From: CALHVR01 sp963528625
GTDB taxonomy: Bacteria > Fusobacteriota > Fusobacteriia > Fusobacteriales > Leptotrichiaceae
Reading direction: 5' to 3'
Length of the DNA: 64,000 nt
NCBI GenBank assembly: GCA_963528625.1
Contig: CAURVQ010000001.1
Coordinates: 36,404 to 100,403 of the forward strand
Numbering within the stretch: position 1 is the stretch's first letter; the number at the start of each line of letters is the position of its first letter. Both the position numbers and the translations under genes were made by a program. The notes beneath the pieces were generated by a model. It was not told the DNA's origin, made no database searches, and saw nothing but the letters and a program-made list of their open reading frames with translations. This document shows positions 46,425 to 54,259 of this stretch, piece after piece.

Positions 46425-46988
46425 ATGCGAAATAATATTTATGTAGGGTTAGTTCATTATCCAGTATATAATAAAAATGAAAGTATTGTAGCTACATCAG
46501 TTACAAATTTTGATATACATGATATTTCAAGAACTTGTAGGACTTATGATATAAAAAAATATTTTATAATAAATAATGTTGATGCACAGCAAGAATTAAC
46601 GAATAGAATAATAAATTATTGGACTGAAGGAGACGGAATTGATTTTAATAAGAACAGAAAAGAAGCCTTTGAAAATACAGATTTAGAAGATACCGTACAA
46701 ACTACAGTAGAAACAATAAAAAAAATAGAAGGAAAAGAACCTAAAATTATAACAACATCAGCAAGAATTTTTCCAAATACAGTGTCGTATAGCGATTTAG
46801 GAAAAGAAATTATAGAAGATGAGAGTCCGTATTTAATATTGTTTGGGACAGGTTGGGGTTTGACAGAAGAAATAATGAACATGTCATATAAAATTTTAGA
46901 GCCAATAAGAGGTAAAACTAAATATAATCATTTATCAGTTAGAAGTGCAGTTTCAATAATATTGGATAGACTTTTAGGTGAAAATTAA
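46425..46988 (+). CDS. SPOUT RNA methyltransferase, TM1570 type
   Basis: A 187-residue protein of the small SPOUT family that is often encoded beside trmD. Recognisable parts are the N-terminal NIYVGLVHYPVYNKNESIVATSVTNFDIHDISRTC region, ITTSARIFPNTVSYSDLG and LILFGTGWGLTEEIM with the knot glycines, then HLSVRSAVSIILDRLLG. The substrate RNA is unknown. It is the first gene of a four-gene operon with dhaM, rimM and trmD. Confidence 0.85.
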   Translation: MRNNIYVGLVHYPVYNKNESIVATSVTNFDIHDISRTCRTYDIKKYFIINNVDAQQELTNRIINYWTEGDGIDFNKNRKEAFENTDLEDTVQTTVETIKKIEGKEPKIITTSARIFPNTVSYSDLGKEIIEDESPYLILFGTGWGLTEEIMNMSYKILEPIRGKTKYNHLSVRSAVSIILDRLLGEN

Positions 46989-47007
46989 AAAAAGGAGAAA
47001 ATAAAGG

Positions 47008-47415
47008 ATGGCAAAAGGATTAGTAGGAATTGTCGTAGTTAGTCATAGTAATAAATTAGCTGAAGAAATAATAAATTTCGTAGAAGTATTAAAAAATGAA
47101 GATTTTTCAGTAGAAAATGGAGGAAATAGTAAAAGTGAAGTTTATGGAACAAATCCAGAAAATGTAGTTGAAGCTATAAAACGAGCAGACAAAGGGGCAG
47201 GAGTACTTGTGTTTGTAGATATGGGAAGTTCAGTTTATAATGCGATGAAAGCAAAGAAAATATTAGAAAAAGAGATTGAAGTTGAGATTGCTGATGCACC
47301 TTTAGTTGAAGGTATAATTTCAGCTGTTGCATCAAATTTTGATGATACGAGCTTAGAAGAATTGAAAGCAATAGCAGAAGATAGTAGAAATTTCAAAAAA
47401 ATAAGAGGAAAATAA
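47008..47415 (+). CDS. EIIA-Man-type phosphotransfer protein, DhaM-like
   Basis: A 135-residue protein matching the EIIA (mannose-type) domain of DhaM, the PTS subunit that rephosphorylates the ADP of dihydroxyacetone kinase. The phosphorylatable histidine is His13 in VVVSHSNKLAEE; GVLVFVDMGSSVYNAMKAK and APLVEGIISAVASNF are conserved. DhaK and DhaL are not in the window, and the gene sits between an RNA methyltransferase gene and rimM (1-nt gap). HPr encoded at 33 kb is the expected phosphate donor. Role outside glycerol metabolism is possible. Confidence 0.85.
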   Translation: MAKGLVGIVVVSHSNKLAEEIINFVEVLKNEDFSVENGGNSKSEVYGTNPENVVEAIKRADKGAGVLVFVDMGSSVYNAMKAKKILEKEIEVEIADAPLVEGIISAVASNFDDTSLEELKAIAEDSRNFKKIRGK

Positions 47416-47416
47416 A

Positions 47417-47926
47417 ATGGATAATTTAGTAATTATAGGAACGATTGTTGGAACTCATCATTTAACTGGAACTGTAAAAGTAAATTCAATTTTTGAAGAG
47501 TTTGATGTGATTGTAGGGGAAAGGGTTTTGTTAGAAAAGGGAGATGTTCGTAAATTATTAACGATTAAAAACGCAAAAAGATTAAATGAAAAAAAATTAA
47601 TAATAAATTTTGTTGAGATAAATAACATTGAACAAGCAAAGGAAATAAATGGTTTTCAAATAAAAATAAGAAGAGATTTGTTGCCGGAAAAAAATGAAAA
47701 TGAATTTTATATAAAAGATTTATTAGGTATTGATGTTTATGAAAATGATGAAAAAATTGGAGAAGTGTTAGATGTAATGGAAACAGCAGCCCATGAAATT
47801 TTAATAATTAAAGATACCGTAAGTAAAGAAGAAATTATGATACCGTTTATTGAGCAATTTGTTGAGGAAATTGATTTTAAAAATAATAGAATTAATGTTA
47901 AATTAATTGAAGGAATGAGAGAATAA
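47417..47926 (+). CDS. rimM: 16S rRNA processing protein RimM
   Basis: Assists maturation of the 30S head region. The 169-residue protein has the N-terminal RimM barrel (IGTIVGTHHLTGTVKVNSIF) and the C-terminal PRC barrel (EFYIKDLLGIDVYENDEKIGEVLDVMETAAHEILII, then IMIPFIEQFVEEID). It overlaps the trmD start by one nucleotide (TAATG), the usual rimM-trmD arrangement. Confidence 0.94.
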   Translation: MDNLVIIGTIVGTHHLTGTVKVNSIFEEFDVIVGERVLLEKGDVRKLLTIKNAKRLNEKKLIINFVEINNIEQAKEINGFQIKIRRDLLPEKNENEFYIKDLLGIDVYENDEKIGEVLDVMETAAHEILIIKDTVSKEEIMIPFIEQFVEEIDFKNNRINVKLIEGMRE

Positions 47927-48678
47927 TGAAAATAGGTGTATTAACATTATTTCCAGAATTATTTAATACATATTTAGAACAAACGATACATAAAAGAGCA
48001 GTAGAATTAGGAAGTATTATATTTGATATTGTAAATATTCGTGAGTATACTCAAAACAAACATAATCAAATGGACGATATGCCTTTTGGTGGAGGAGCTG
48101 GAATGGTTTTAAAACCGGAAGCGTATTGGAATTATTTTGAAAAAATAAAAAAAGAAAATAGAGAGCCACATATAATTTTCGTTAGTCCTCAAGGGAAAAC
48201 ATTAACGCATGAAAAAGTAGTAGAATTGTCAAATTTAGAGGATATAATTATAATTTCTGGAAGATATGAAGGTTTGGATCAAAGAGTGATTGATAAATTT
48301 GTGGATGAAGAAATTTCCGTTGGAGATTATGTATTAAGTAGTGGAGATTTACCAGCTTTAGTGTTAATGGATTCAATTACAAGAATACGAGAAGGGGTTA
48401 TAAAAAAAGAGTCTTTTGAAACAGATTCATTTTATAATGGGCTTTTAGGTTTTCCACAATATACAAGACCGATTGAAATAGATGGAATGGAAGTTCCGGA
48501 AGTTTTAAGAAGTGGAAATCATAAAATGATAGACGAATATCGTGAAAGGAAATCGATTGAAAAAACTATACAAAATCGTCCTGATTTATTTGAAAAAAAA
48601 ATGTTAGAGGATGAAAAATTTGTAGAAAAATATGAGAAATTGATTTTAGGTAAAACTAAAAAGAGAAGTAAAAGATAA
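47926..48678 (+). CDS. trmD: tRNA (guanine-N1-)-methyltransferase
   Basis: Methylates G37 of tRNAs to prevent frameshifting. The 250-residue SPOUT enzyme shows MKIGVLTLFPELF, NKHNQMDDMPFGGGAGMVLKPE, IISGRYEGLDQRV and EISVGDYVLSSGDLPALVLMD, the SAM-binding knot, and a C-terminal helical domain. rplS, which often follows trmD, is absent; rpmF comes next with its own promoter. Confidence 0.97.
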   Translation: MKIGVLTLFPELFNTYLEQTIHKRAVELGSIIFDIVNIREYTQNKHNQMDDMPFGGGAGMVLKPEAYWNYFEKIKKENREPHIIFVSPQGKTLTHEKVVELSNLEDIIIISGRYEGLDQRVIDKFVDEEISVGDYVLSSGDLPALVLMDSITRIREGVIKKESFETDSFYNGLLGFPQYTRPIEIDGMEVPEVLRSGNHKMIDEYRERKSIEKTIQNRPDLFEKKMLEDEKFVEKYEKLILGKTKKRSKR

Positions 48679-48714
48679 AAATGATAAATTATAGAGGGTG
48701 TTAGGAAAAAGTGC

Positions 48715-48743
48715 TTGACAAAAATGAAAAAAATGATTATAAT
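48715..48743 (+). promoter_or_regulatory. Consensus promoter of rpmF
   Basis: TTGACA at 48715-48720, exactly 17 bp, TATAAT at 48738-48743: a perfect sigma-70 consensus, the strongest promoter in the window, fitting a ribosomal protein gene. The leader is about 70 nt. Confidence 0.9.
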
Positions 48744-48818
48744 GATGTGTATAATCAAATTAATTAATAGCAATAATGCTTATTACATATCAATAAAGGG
48801 AAAGGAGTCGATAGTAAA

Positions 48819-48998
48819 ATGGCAGTACCTAAGAAAAGAACGTCAAAAGCGAAAAGAAATATGAGAAGAGCACATGACTCAATTTCAGCTCCAAATATTA
48901 TAGTAGAAGCTGATGGAACAGTTAGAAGACCTCACAGATTAAATTTAGAAACTGGAGTATATAGAGGAAGACAAGTTTTAAAAGTAGACGCTGAATAA
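48819..48998 (+). CDS. rpmF: 50S ribosomal protein L32
   Basis: A 59-residue basic protein starting MAVPKKRTSKAKRNMRRAHD, the unmistakable L32 N-terminus, followed by RRPHRLNLETGVYRGRQVL. GGAAAGGAGTCG upstream supplies the ribosome binding site. No zinc-ligand cysteines are present, so it is the cysteine-free form. The usual upstream partner gene for a DUF177 (YceD) protein is missing here. It is monocistronic: own promoter before, terminator after. Confidence 0.96.
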   Translation: MAVPKKRTSKAKRNMRRAHDSISAPNIIVEADGTVRRPHRLNLETGVYRGRQVLKVDAE

Positions 48999-49003
48999 TA
49001 GAG

Positions 49004-49038
49004 AGCAAGGTACTTGAATATCTTGCTTTTTATTTTTT
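49004..49038 (+). terminator. Intrinsic terminator after rpmF
   Basis: AGCAAGGTA at 49004-49012 and TATCTTGCT at 49019-49027 form a 9-bp stem with one G-U pair, followed by TTTTATTTTTT. Confidence 0.87.
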
Positions 49039-49050
49039 AAAAATGATATT

Positions 49051-49100
49051 AAACAATTAAATTAAAGTATGATAAAATACTAAATTTAATTGTTTTTTTT
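49051..49100 (+). terminator. Second hairpin with T-tract, upstream of fabH
   Basis: AAACAATTAAATT at 49051-49063 and AATTTAATTGTTT at 49083-49095 pair perfectly over 13 bp with a 19-nt loop and run into eight T. It is a backup terminator for rpmF; its 3' arm overlaps the fabH -35 element. Confidence 0.7.
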
Positions 49101-49118
49101 AATATTTTATGGTAAAAT
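49090..49118 (+). promoter_or_regulatory. Extended -10 promoter of fabH
   Basis: TTGTTT at 49090-49095, 17-bp spacer, TAAAAT at 49113-49118, with TG at 49110-49111. About 45 nt upstream of the fabH start. A second weaker candidate (TAAAAT at 49073-49078) lies inside the hairpin loop. Confidence 0.6.
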
Positions 49119-49162
49119 TTAGTGATATTAAATTGATAAAAGAAACAAAAGAGGAGAATATA

Positions 49163-50140
49163 ATGAAAATAGGTATTTTAGGCACGGGTTCTTATGTACC
49201 AGAAAAAGTTTTAACTAATGATGATTTAGCTAAAATAGTAGATACAAATGATGAATGGATAACTACGAGAACAGGGATAAAAGAAAGAAGAATTGTAGCA
49301 GAAAATGAAGCAACTTCAGATTTAGCAATAAAAGCGGCTGAAAGAGCAATAGAAAATGCAGGTATTGATAAAAATGAAATTGAATTAGTCATTGTTGCAA
49401 CAATAACGCCAGATCATATAGCGGCTTCAACAGCAGCAGTAGTACAAAATAAATTAGGAATTAGAGCAGCAGCATTTGATTTATCAGCAGCATGTACTGG
49501 ATTTATTTATGCTTATGCAAGTGGATATAGCTTTATAAAAGCAGGTATTTATAAAAAAGTGTTAGTTATTGGAGCAGAAATAATGTCAAGCATAGTGGAT
49601 TGGCAAGACAGAAATACTTGTGTATTGTTTGGAGATGGTGCAGGAGCAGCAATTTTAGGAGAAGTAGAAACTGGAGGACATTTAGCATTACATTTAGTAG
49701 CTGATGGCTCTGGTGCTTCAGAACTTTTAGTTCCGTCAAGTGGAACGAGAAAGCCTATCACAAAAGAAACTATTGAAAATAAAGAAGTTTACTTACAAAT
49801 GAATGGAAGAGAAATTTTTAAATTTGCAGTAAAAGCTTTTCCGGAATCAGTGGATGATGTTTTAATACAGACACATTTAACTGCAGATGATATAGATTTA
49901 TTTATTCCGCATCAAGCAAATATTAGAATAATTGAATCCATTGCAAAAAGATATAAACAACCGATGGAGAAATTTTTTGTAAATCTTCATAAATATGGGA
50001 ACACTTCGGGAGCTACAATTCCTATAGCTTTAGATGAAGCAAATAGAGAAGGTAGACTTAAAAAAGGCGATAAATTTGTAGCAACAGGATTTGGTGGAGG
50101 TCTTACATACGGATCTATGTTAGTAGAATGGTCAAAATAA
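49163..50140 (+). CDS. fabH: 3-oxoacyl-[acyl-carrier-protein] synthase III
   Basis: Starts fatty acid synthesis by condensing acetyl-CoA with malonyl-ACP. The 325-residue protein carries Cys111 in DLSAACTGFIYAYASG, the His of FIPHQANIRI and the Asn of YGNTSGATIPIAL, the KAS III Cys-His-Asn triad. The frame opens at 49109, but GAGGAG at 49151-49156 sets the ATG at 49163, which gives the family N-terminus MKIGILGTGSYVPE. It is followed by a small membrane protein gene and fabD. Confidence 0.96.
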   Translation: MKIGILGTGSYVPEKVLTNDDLAKIVDTNDEWITTRTGIKERRIVAENEATSDLAIKAAERAIENAGIDKNEIELVIVATITPDHIAASTAAVVQNKLGIRAAAFDLSAACTGFIYAYASGYSFIKAGIYKKVLVIGAEIMSSIVDWQDRNTCVLFGDGAGAAILGEVETGGHLALHLVADGSGASELLVPSSGTRKPITKETIENKEVYLQMNGREIFKFAVKAFPESVDDVLIQTHLTADDIDLFIPHQANIRIIESIAKRYKQPMEKFFVNLHKYGNTSGATIPIALDEANREGRLKKGDKFVATGFGGGLTYGSMLVEWSK

Positions 50141-50184
50141 AAAAAGAAAGGAAAAGTACTTGAAAAAGTACAGAAGGTGAAGTT

Positions 50185-50574
50185 ATGAATAAGAAAATAT
50201 TTTGGGGGATAATTTTAATTATAATTGGGTTATTTTATACATTACAACAATATATTCCAGAGTCAGTTTTAAAATATATTTTTAATTATCAAGTAATAAT
50301 ATTAATAATTGGATTATGGAATTTTGTAGAAAAAAAACGAACTTTAGGAACTGTATTAACAGTTTTAGCGTTATATTTATATTTGAAAGAATTTTTCAAT
50401 GAGTATTTTGAAATGGCATTTCCAATTATAATCTTATTAGGTGGAGTAATAGTTTTATTATTGGGTGTGTTGGAGAAAAGAGAAATATCAAAAAATATGT
50501 CTGAGAAACAATTTATTTTTAAAAGTACAAAAAAATCAGAAGATAAAGTGGAAGATGCTGAAGAAGTAAAATAA
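50185..50574 (+). CDS. Small membrane protein, LiaF/DUF5668-like
   Basis: A 129-residue protein with four closely packed membrane helices (about 5-20, 33-47, 55-68 and 75-95) and an acidic, Lys-rich cytoplasmic tail. The pattern KIFWGIILIIIGLFYTLQQY resembles the short four-helix region found in LiaF-type and related envelope-stress proteins; the similarity is of layout and weak. It sits between fabH and fabD, 19 nt before fabD, so it is co-transcribed with fatty acid genes. Confidence 0.7.
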   Translation: MNKKIFWGIILIIIGLFYTLQQYIPESVLKYIFNYQVIILIIGLWNFVEKKRTLGTVLTVLALYLYLKEFFNEYFEMAFPIIILLGGVIVLLLGVLEKREISKNMSEKQFIFKSTKKSEDKVEDAEEVK

Positions 50575-50593
50575 ATAAAAATTAGGAGGAGAA

Positions 50594-51505
50594 ATGTCAA
50601 AAATAGCTTTTGTATTTCCGGGACAAGGAACTCAATATGCAGAAATGGGTAAAAAATTATATGAGTCAGTAAATGATGAAGAAAAAAAAATAATTGATAA
50701 AATTTTTGATGGAATTGAAGATAAAACAGTTAAAGAAATTTCATTTAATGGAACTGATGAAGAATTGAAAAATACAAAATATGCACAACCTGCGATAGCA
50801 TTACTTTCAGTTGTGTTTACTAAATTATTAAAAAGTAAAGGAATAAATCCAGATTTTATTGCCGGTCATAGCTTAGGGGAATACAGTTCTTTGTATGCAG
50901 CAGGAGTTTTGAGTGAAGAAGATACATTAAAACTAATTGCTCAAAGAGGGAAAATAATGAGTGAAGCAAATGTGGAAGGTTCAATGGCGGCTATTTTAGG
51001 ACTTAGTGCTGATGAAATTGAAAAAATAGCAAAAGAAATTGAAGGTGTTGTAGAAGCAGTAAATTATAATGAACCAAAACAAACTGTTATAGCAGGAGAA
51101 AAAGAAGCAATAGAAAAAAGTTTAGCTGTGTTTAAAGAAAAAGGGGCTAGAAGAGCTTTGCCTCTAGCAGTGTCAGGGCCTTTTCACTCATCTTTAATGA
51201 AACCTGTTGCAAATATTTTGAAAGTAGAATTTGAAAAATATGATTGGAGAAATGCTGAAATTCCTATAATTGCAAATACGACAGCAACTGAAGTTATTAC
51301 AGTTGAAGAAATACAAAATGAACTATATAATCAAACATTTGGACCAGTAAAATGGGTAGATACGATAAATAAATTTGTTGAAAATGGTATTACTAAAATA
51401 TATGAAATTGGACCGGGAAAAGTTTTAGCAGGATTAATAAAAAAAATCAATAAAGAAATTGAAGTAATTAATATTGAAAATATAAAAAATATAGAAGAGT
51501 TATAG
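50594..51505 (+). CDS. fabD: Malonyl-CoA-acyl carrier protein transacylase
   Basis: Loads malonyl groups from CoA onto ACP. The 303-residue protein has FVFPGQGTQYAEMG, the nucleophile Ser93 in GHSLGEYSSL, the Arg of QRGKIM, and the His of SGPFHSSLM. AGGAGG precedes the ATG. It is followed by acpP, which nevertheless has its own strong promoter. Confidence 0.96.
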   Translation: MSKIAFVFPGQGTQYAEMGKKLYESVNDEEKKIIDKIFDGIEDKTVKEISFNGTDEELKNTKYAQPAIALLSVVFTKLLKSKGINPDFIAGHSLGEYSSLYAAGVLSEEDTLKLIAQRGKIMSEANVEGSMAAILGLSADEIEKIAKEIEGVVEAVNYNEPKQTVIAGEKEAIEKSLAVFKEKGARRALPLAVSGPFHSSLMKPVANILKVEFEKYDWRNAEIPIIANTTATEVITVEEIQNELYNQTFGPVKWVDTINKFVENGITKIYEIGPGKVLAGLIKKINKEIEVINIENIKNIEEL

Positions 51506-51580
51506 AAATAATCAGTTAAAATGAAGAAAAAATAAAATGTTAAAAGTATAAAAATAAAAAGTAGAAGTAGTGAAAAAAAG

Positions 51581-51609
51581 TTGCATTTTTAATGACTTTT
51601 TGATATAAT
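51581..51609 (+). promoter_or_regulatory. Extended -10 promoter of acpP
   Basis: TTGCAT at 51581-51586, 17-bp spacer, TATAAT at 51604-51609 with TG at 51601-51602. It gives acpP expression independent of fabHD, as expected for an abundant protein. Confidence 0.8.
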
Positions 51610-51649
51610 GATGTAGAATTTTTATGAAATAAATTTGGAGGTGGCTTAA

Positions 51650-51868
51650 ATGCTAGATAAAATAAGAACTATAGTAGCAGATCAATTAGGAGTAGACGAG
51701 GATCAAGTAACTGCAGATGCATCATTCGTTGATGATTTAGGAGCAGATTCATTAGATACAGTTGAATTAATCATGGCTTTCGAAGAAGAATTTGATATAG
51801 AAATACCTGATGAAGAAGCACAAAAAATTAAAACAGTTCAAGATGTAATAGATTATATTCAAGGATAA
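51650..51868 (+). CDS. acpP: Acyl carrier protein
   Basis: A 72-residue acidic carrier protein for type II fatty acid synthesis. The 4'-phosphopantetheine attachment site is Ser34 in LGADSLDTVELIMAFEEEF. GGAGGTGGC precedes the ATG. The predicted four-helix fold and size are standard, though the C-terminus is short. Terminated by a strong hairpin directly downstream. Confidence 0.97.
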   Translation: MLDKIRTIVADQLGVDEDQVTADASFVDDLGADSLDTVELIMAFEEEFDIEIPDEEAQKIKTVQDVIDYIQG

Positions 51869-51877
51869 TAAAAATAT

Positions 51878-51910
51878 AAAGTCTAGTTTTGTGCTAGACT
51901 TTTTCTTTTT
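51878..51910 (+). terminator. Intrinsic terminator after acpP
   Basis: AAAGTCTAG at 51878-51886 and CTAGACTTT at 51894-51902 pair perfectly over 9 bp; the 3' arm continues TTTCTTTTT. Confidence 0.88.
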
Positions 51911-52059
51911 ATAGAAAAAAGAGAGAAATATAAATTATAAAAAGATATTTGATAAATTGGGGAAAATAATACTTTATTAAATATGAAATTTAACTGAAAA
52001 TTAAGAAATGAGATTGGATTTAAAATAAATGATAAAAGATAAATAAGTGAGGGATAAAA

Positions 52060-52608
52060 ATGAATAAAAAAGTTGCATTATTTTTAGTAGATAGATTTGA
52101 AGAAATTGAGGCGATAGCACCTATTGATTTACTAAGACGAGCAGGAATAGAAGTAAATACAGTTTCTATTACAGAAAGTACATTGATTTTAAGTGCTAGA
52201 AATATAAAATTATTTGCAGAGAAAAAAATAAATGATATAAATTTTGATGACTATGATATGATAGTTTTACCTGGTGGACCTGGAACTAAAAACTATTATA
52301 ATTCACCAAAATTATTAGAAAAAATAAAAGAGTTTAGTTTGAATAAAAAAGTAGGTGCAATATGTGCGGCTCCTACAGTTTTAGCTAAATTAGGGTTACT
52401 TGAAAATAAAGAAGCCGTATGTTTTCCAACTTGTAAAAATGAATTGATAGAAGGAAAAGCGATTTTATTTGATGGGAAAGTTAAAACTACTGGGAATATA
52501 ACAACGAGTAAATCAGCTGGGACAGCAATAGATTTTGCTTTGGAACTTATAGAGGTATTGTTAGGAAAAGAAAAAGCTGAAGAAATAAAAGAAGAGATAT
52601 TTTATTGA
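52060..52608 (+). CDS. DJ-1/PfpI superfamily protein
   Basis: A 182-residue member of the DJ-1/YajL branch. The reactive cysteine is Cys102 in GAICAAPTVLAKLG at the nucleophile elbow, with the partner Glu in DRFEEIEAIAP. The IVLPGGPGTKNY and FPTCKNEL segments are typical. Relatives act as glyoxalases or redox-protective proteins; the activity here is unproven. Monocistronic with a terminator after it. Confidence 0.92.
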   Translation: MNKKVALFLVDRFEEIEAIAPIDLLRRAGIEVNTVSITESTLILSARNIKLFAEKKINDINFDDYDMIVLPGGPGTKNYYNSPKLLEKIKEFSLNKKVGAICAAPTVLAKLGLLENKEAVCFPTCKNELIEGKAILFDGKVKTTGNITTSKSAGTAIDFALELIEVLLGKEKAEEIKEEIFY

Positions 52609-52660
52609 TTAATATTATATATTTTTAATTTATTTAAATATATAAAATATATATAATAAG

Positions 52661-52692
52661 AAAGAACACAATATAAAGTGTTCTTTTTATTT
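52661..52692 (+). terminator. Intrinsic terminator after the DJ-1 gene
   Basis: AAAGAACAC at 52661-52669 and GTGTTCTTT at 52678-52686 form a perfect 9-bp stem; T-rich tail TTTATTTT. Confidence 0.87.
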
Positions 52693-52769
52693 TATAGCAC
52701 AATATATTTGTATAAAAATAAAAAAATTAATTTTCTTAGAGGAAACTTTAAATTTATAATAAAAATTAC

Positions 52770-52798
52770 TTGAAAAAAAATTGAAATAAGGGTATTAT
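52770..52798 (+). promoter_or_regulatory. Promoter of mraZ-rsmH-ftsL
   Basis: TTGAAA at 52770-52775, 17-bp spacer, TATTAT at 52793-52798. The start of transcription (about 52805) falls inside the repeat array described as the MraZ operator. Confidence 0.7.
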
Positions 52799-52801
52799 AT
52801 T

Positions 52802-52836
52802 AGTGGTAAAAAGTGGAAAAAAGTGGTGAAATGTGG
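52802..52836 (+). promoter_or_regulatory. MraZ operator: four direct repeats with 10-bp period
   Basis: GTGG occurs at 52803, 52813, 52823 and 52833, exactly one helical turn apart, three of them in the context AGTGG. Studied MraZ proteins bind arrays of short direct repeats with a 10-bp period upstream of their own gene (TGGGN in E. coli, AAAGTG-like in mycoplasmas). The array directly follows the -10 element, a good place for autoregulation. Confidence 0.8.
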
Positions 52837-52864
52837 AATTGATAAAGTGAAAGGAGGTATATCT

Positions 52865-53296
52865 ATGTTTATGGGTGAATTTTCTTGTAAAGTAGACAAT
52901 AAAGGAAGATTTATGTTGCCGGTAAAATTTAGAGAAGAATTGGCAAATATTGAAATTGTTATTACAAGAGGATTTGAAAATAGTATTTCGTTATATCCAG
53001 TATCTACTTGGGAAGAAGAAATAATAGAAAAACAAATAAAAAAATTGAAAATAACGAATAAAAATCATAGAGCATACCAAAGATTTATATTATCAGCAGC
53101 CACAAAATTAAATTTAGATTCACAAGGAAGATTAAATATCCCTGCATCTTTAATAGAACATGCCAATATTGATAAAAATATAATTGTAATGGGAAGTATT
53201 GATCATATTGAAATTTGGTCAGAAGAAAATTGGAAAAAATACATTGAAAATACAAGTAATGAAATTGAAGATTTAGTAGATGAAATAGAATTTTAG
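52865..53296 (+). CDS. mraZ: Transcriptional regulator MraZ
   Basis: DNA-binding regulator of the division and cell wall cluster. The 143-residue protein is a tandem of two SpoVT-AbrB-like halves, each with the family motif: DNKGRFMLPVKFREEL (about 10-25) and LDSQGRLNIPASLIEHA (about 80-96). AAAGGAGG at 52850-52857 fixes the ATG at 52865; the frame opens at a GTG at 52823, inside the repeat operator. First gene of mraZ-rsmH-ftsL. Confidence 0.95.
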   Translation: MFMGEFSCKVDNKGRFMLPVKFREELANIEIVITRGFENSISLYPVSTWEEEIIEKQIKKLKITNKNHRAYQRFILSAATKLNLDSQGRLNIPASLIEHANIDKNIIVMGSIDHIEIWSEENWKKYIENTSNEIEDLVDEIEF

Positions 53297-53320
53297 TAAT
53301 TAGAAAAGGTAGGAAGTATA

Positions 53321-54256
53321 ATGGACAATCAAGAATATCATAAACCAGTCTTATATAACGAAACAATAGAAAATATAATAGATAAAAGACCTTTAATTTA
53401 TGTAGATTGTACATTAGGTGGAGGAGGACATACAGAAGGAATTTTACAAAATTCTACTGAAGATTCTAAAGTTATAGCGATAGATCAAGATAATCAAGCG
53501 ATAGAGTTTGCGAAAAAACGATTAGAAAAATATGAGAATAAATTACAAATATTTAAAGATAATTTTAAAAATTTAGATACTGTAATTTATTTAGGTGGAT
53601 ATGAAAAAGTTGATAGAATACTTATGGATATTGGAGTATCTTCTACACAATTAGATGATGTTGAAAGAGGATTTTCTTATAAATATGAAGCAAAACTTGA
53701 TATGAGAATGAATAGAGATTTAAAAATTAGTGCTTGGGATGTAGTAAATAAATTTTCAGAAAAAGAAATAGCAGATATAATTTATAAATATGGTGAAGAA
53801 CCGAAATCAAGGAAAATAGCTAAAAATATAGTGGAGTATAGAAAAAATAAAAATATAGATACAACAATAGAATTATCAAATATTGTAATAAAATCAATCG
53901 GTAAAAGTATGAAAAAACATCCATCTAAAAGAACATTTCAAGCGATAAGAATATTTGTAAATAAAGAGCTTGAAGTTTTGGAAGAAGCGATGGATAAAGC
54001 AGTAAATCTTTTAAATGATAAAGGGAAACTATTAATAATAACATTTCATTCGTTAGAAGATAGAATGGTAAAAGAAAAATTTAGAAATTATGAAAATTCT
54101 TGTACATGTCCAAGTGATTTTCCTGTTTGTGTTTGTGGAAATAAAAGTTTAGGAAAAGTATTGACGAAAAAGCCTATTGTAGCTAAAGCTGAGGAATTAA
54201 ATGAAAACAATAGAGCACATTCAGCGAAATTGAGAATTTTTGAAAGGAGATATTAA
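53321..54256 (+). CDS. rsmH: 16S rRNA (cytosine-N4)-methyltransferase RsmH
   Basis: Methylates N4 of C1402 in 16S rRNA. The 311-residue protein has the N-terminal HKPVLYNETI, SAM-binding VDCTLGGGGHTEGIL, MDIGVSSTQLDDVERGFSY, HPSKRTFQAIRIFVNKEL and the C-terminal ITFHSLEDRMVK, all diagnostic. Between mraZ (24 nt) and ftsL (3 nt). Confidence 0.97.
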   Translation: MDNQEYHKPVLYNETIENIIDKRPLIYVDCTLGGGGHTEGILQNSTEDSKVIAIDQDNQAIEFAKKRLEKYENKLQIFKDNFKNLDTVIYLGGYEKVDRILMDIGVSSTQLDDVERGFSYKYEAKLDMRMNRDLKISAWDVVNKFSEKEIADIIYKYGEEPKSRKIAKNIVEYRKNKNIDTTIELSNIVIKSIGKSMKKHPSKRTFQAIRIFVNKELEVLEEAMDKAVNLLNDKGKLLIITFHSLEDRMVKEKFRNYENSCTCPSDFPVCVCGNKSLGKVLTKKPIVAKAEELNENNRAHSAKLRIFERRY

Positions 54257-54259
54257 AGT

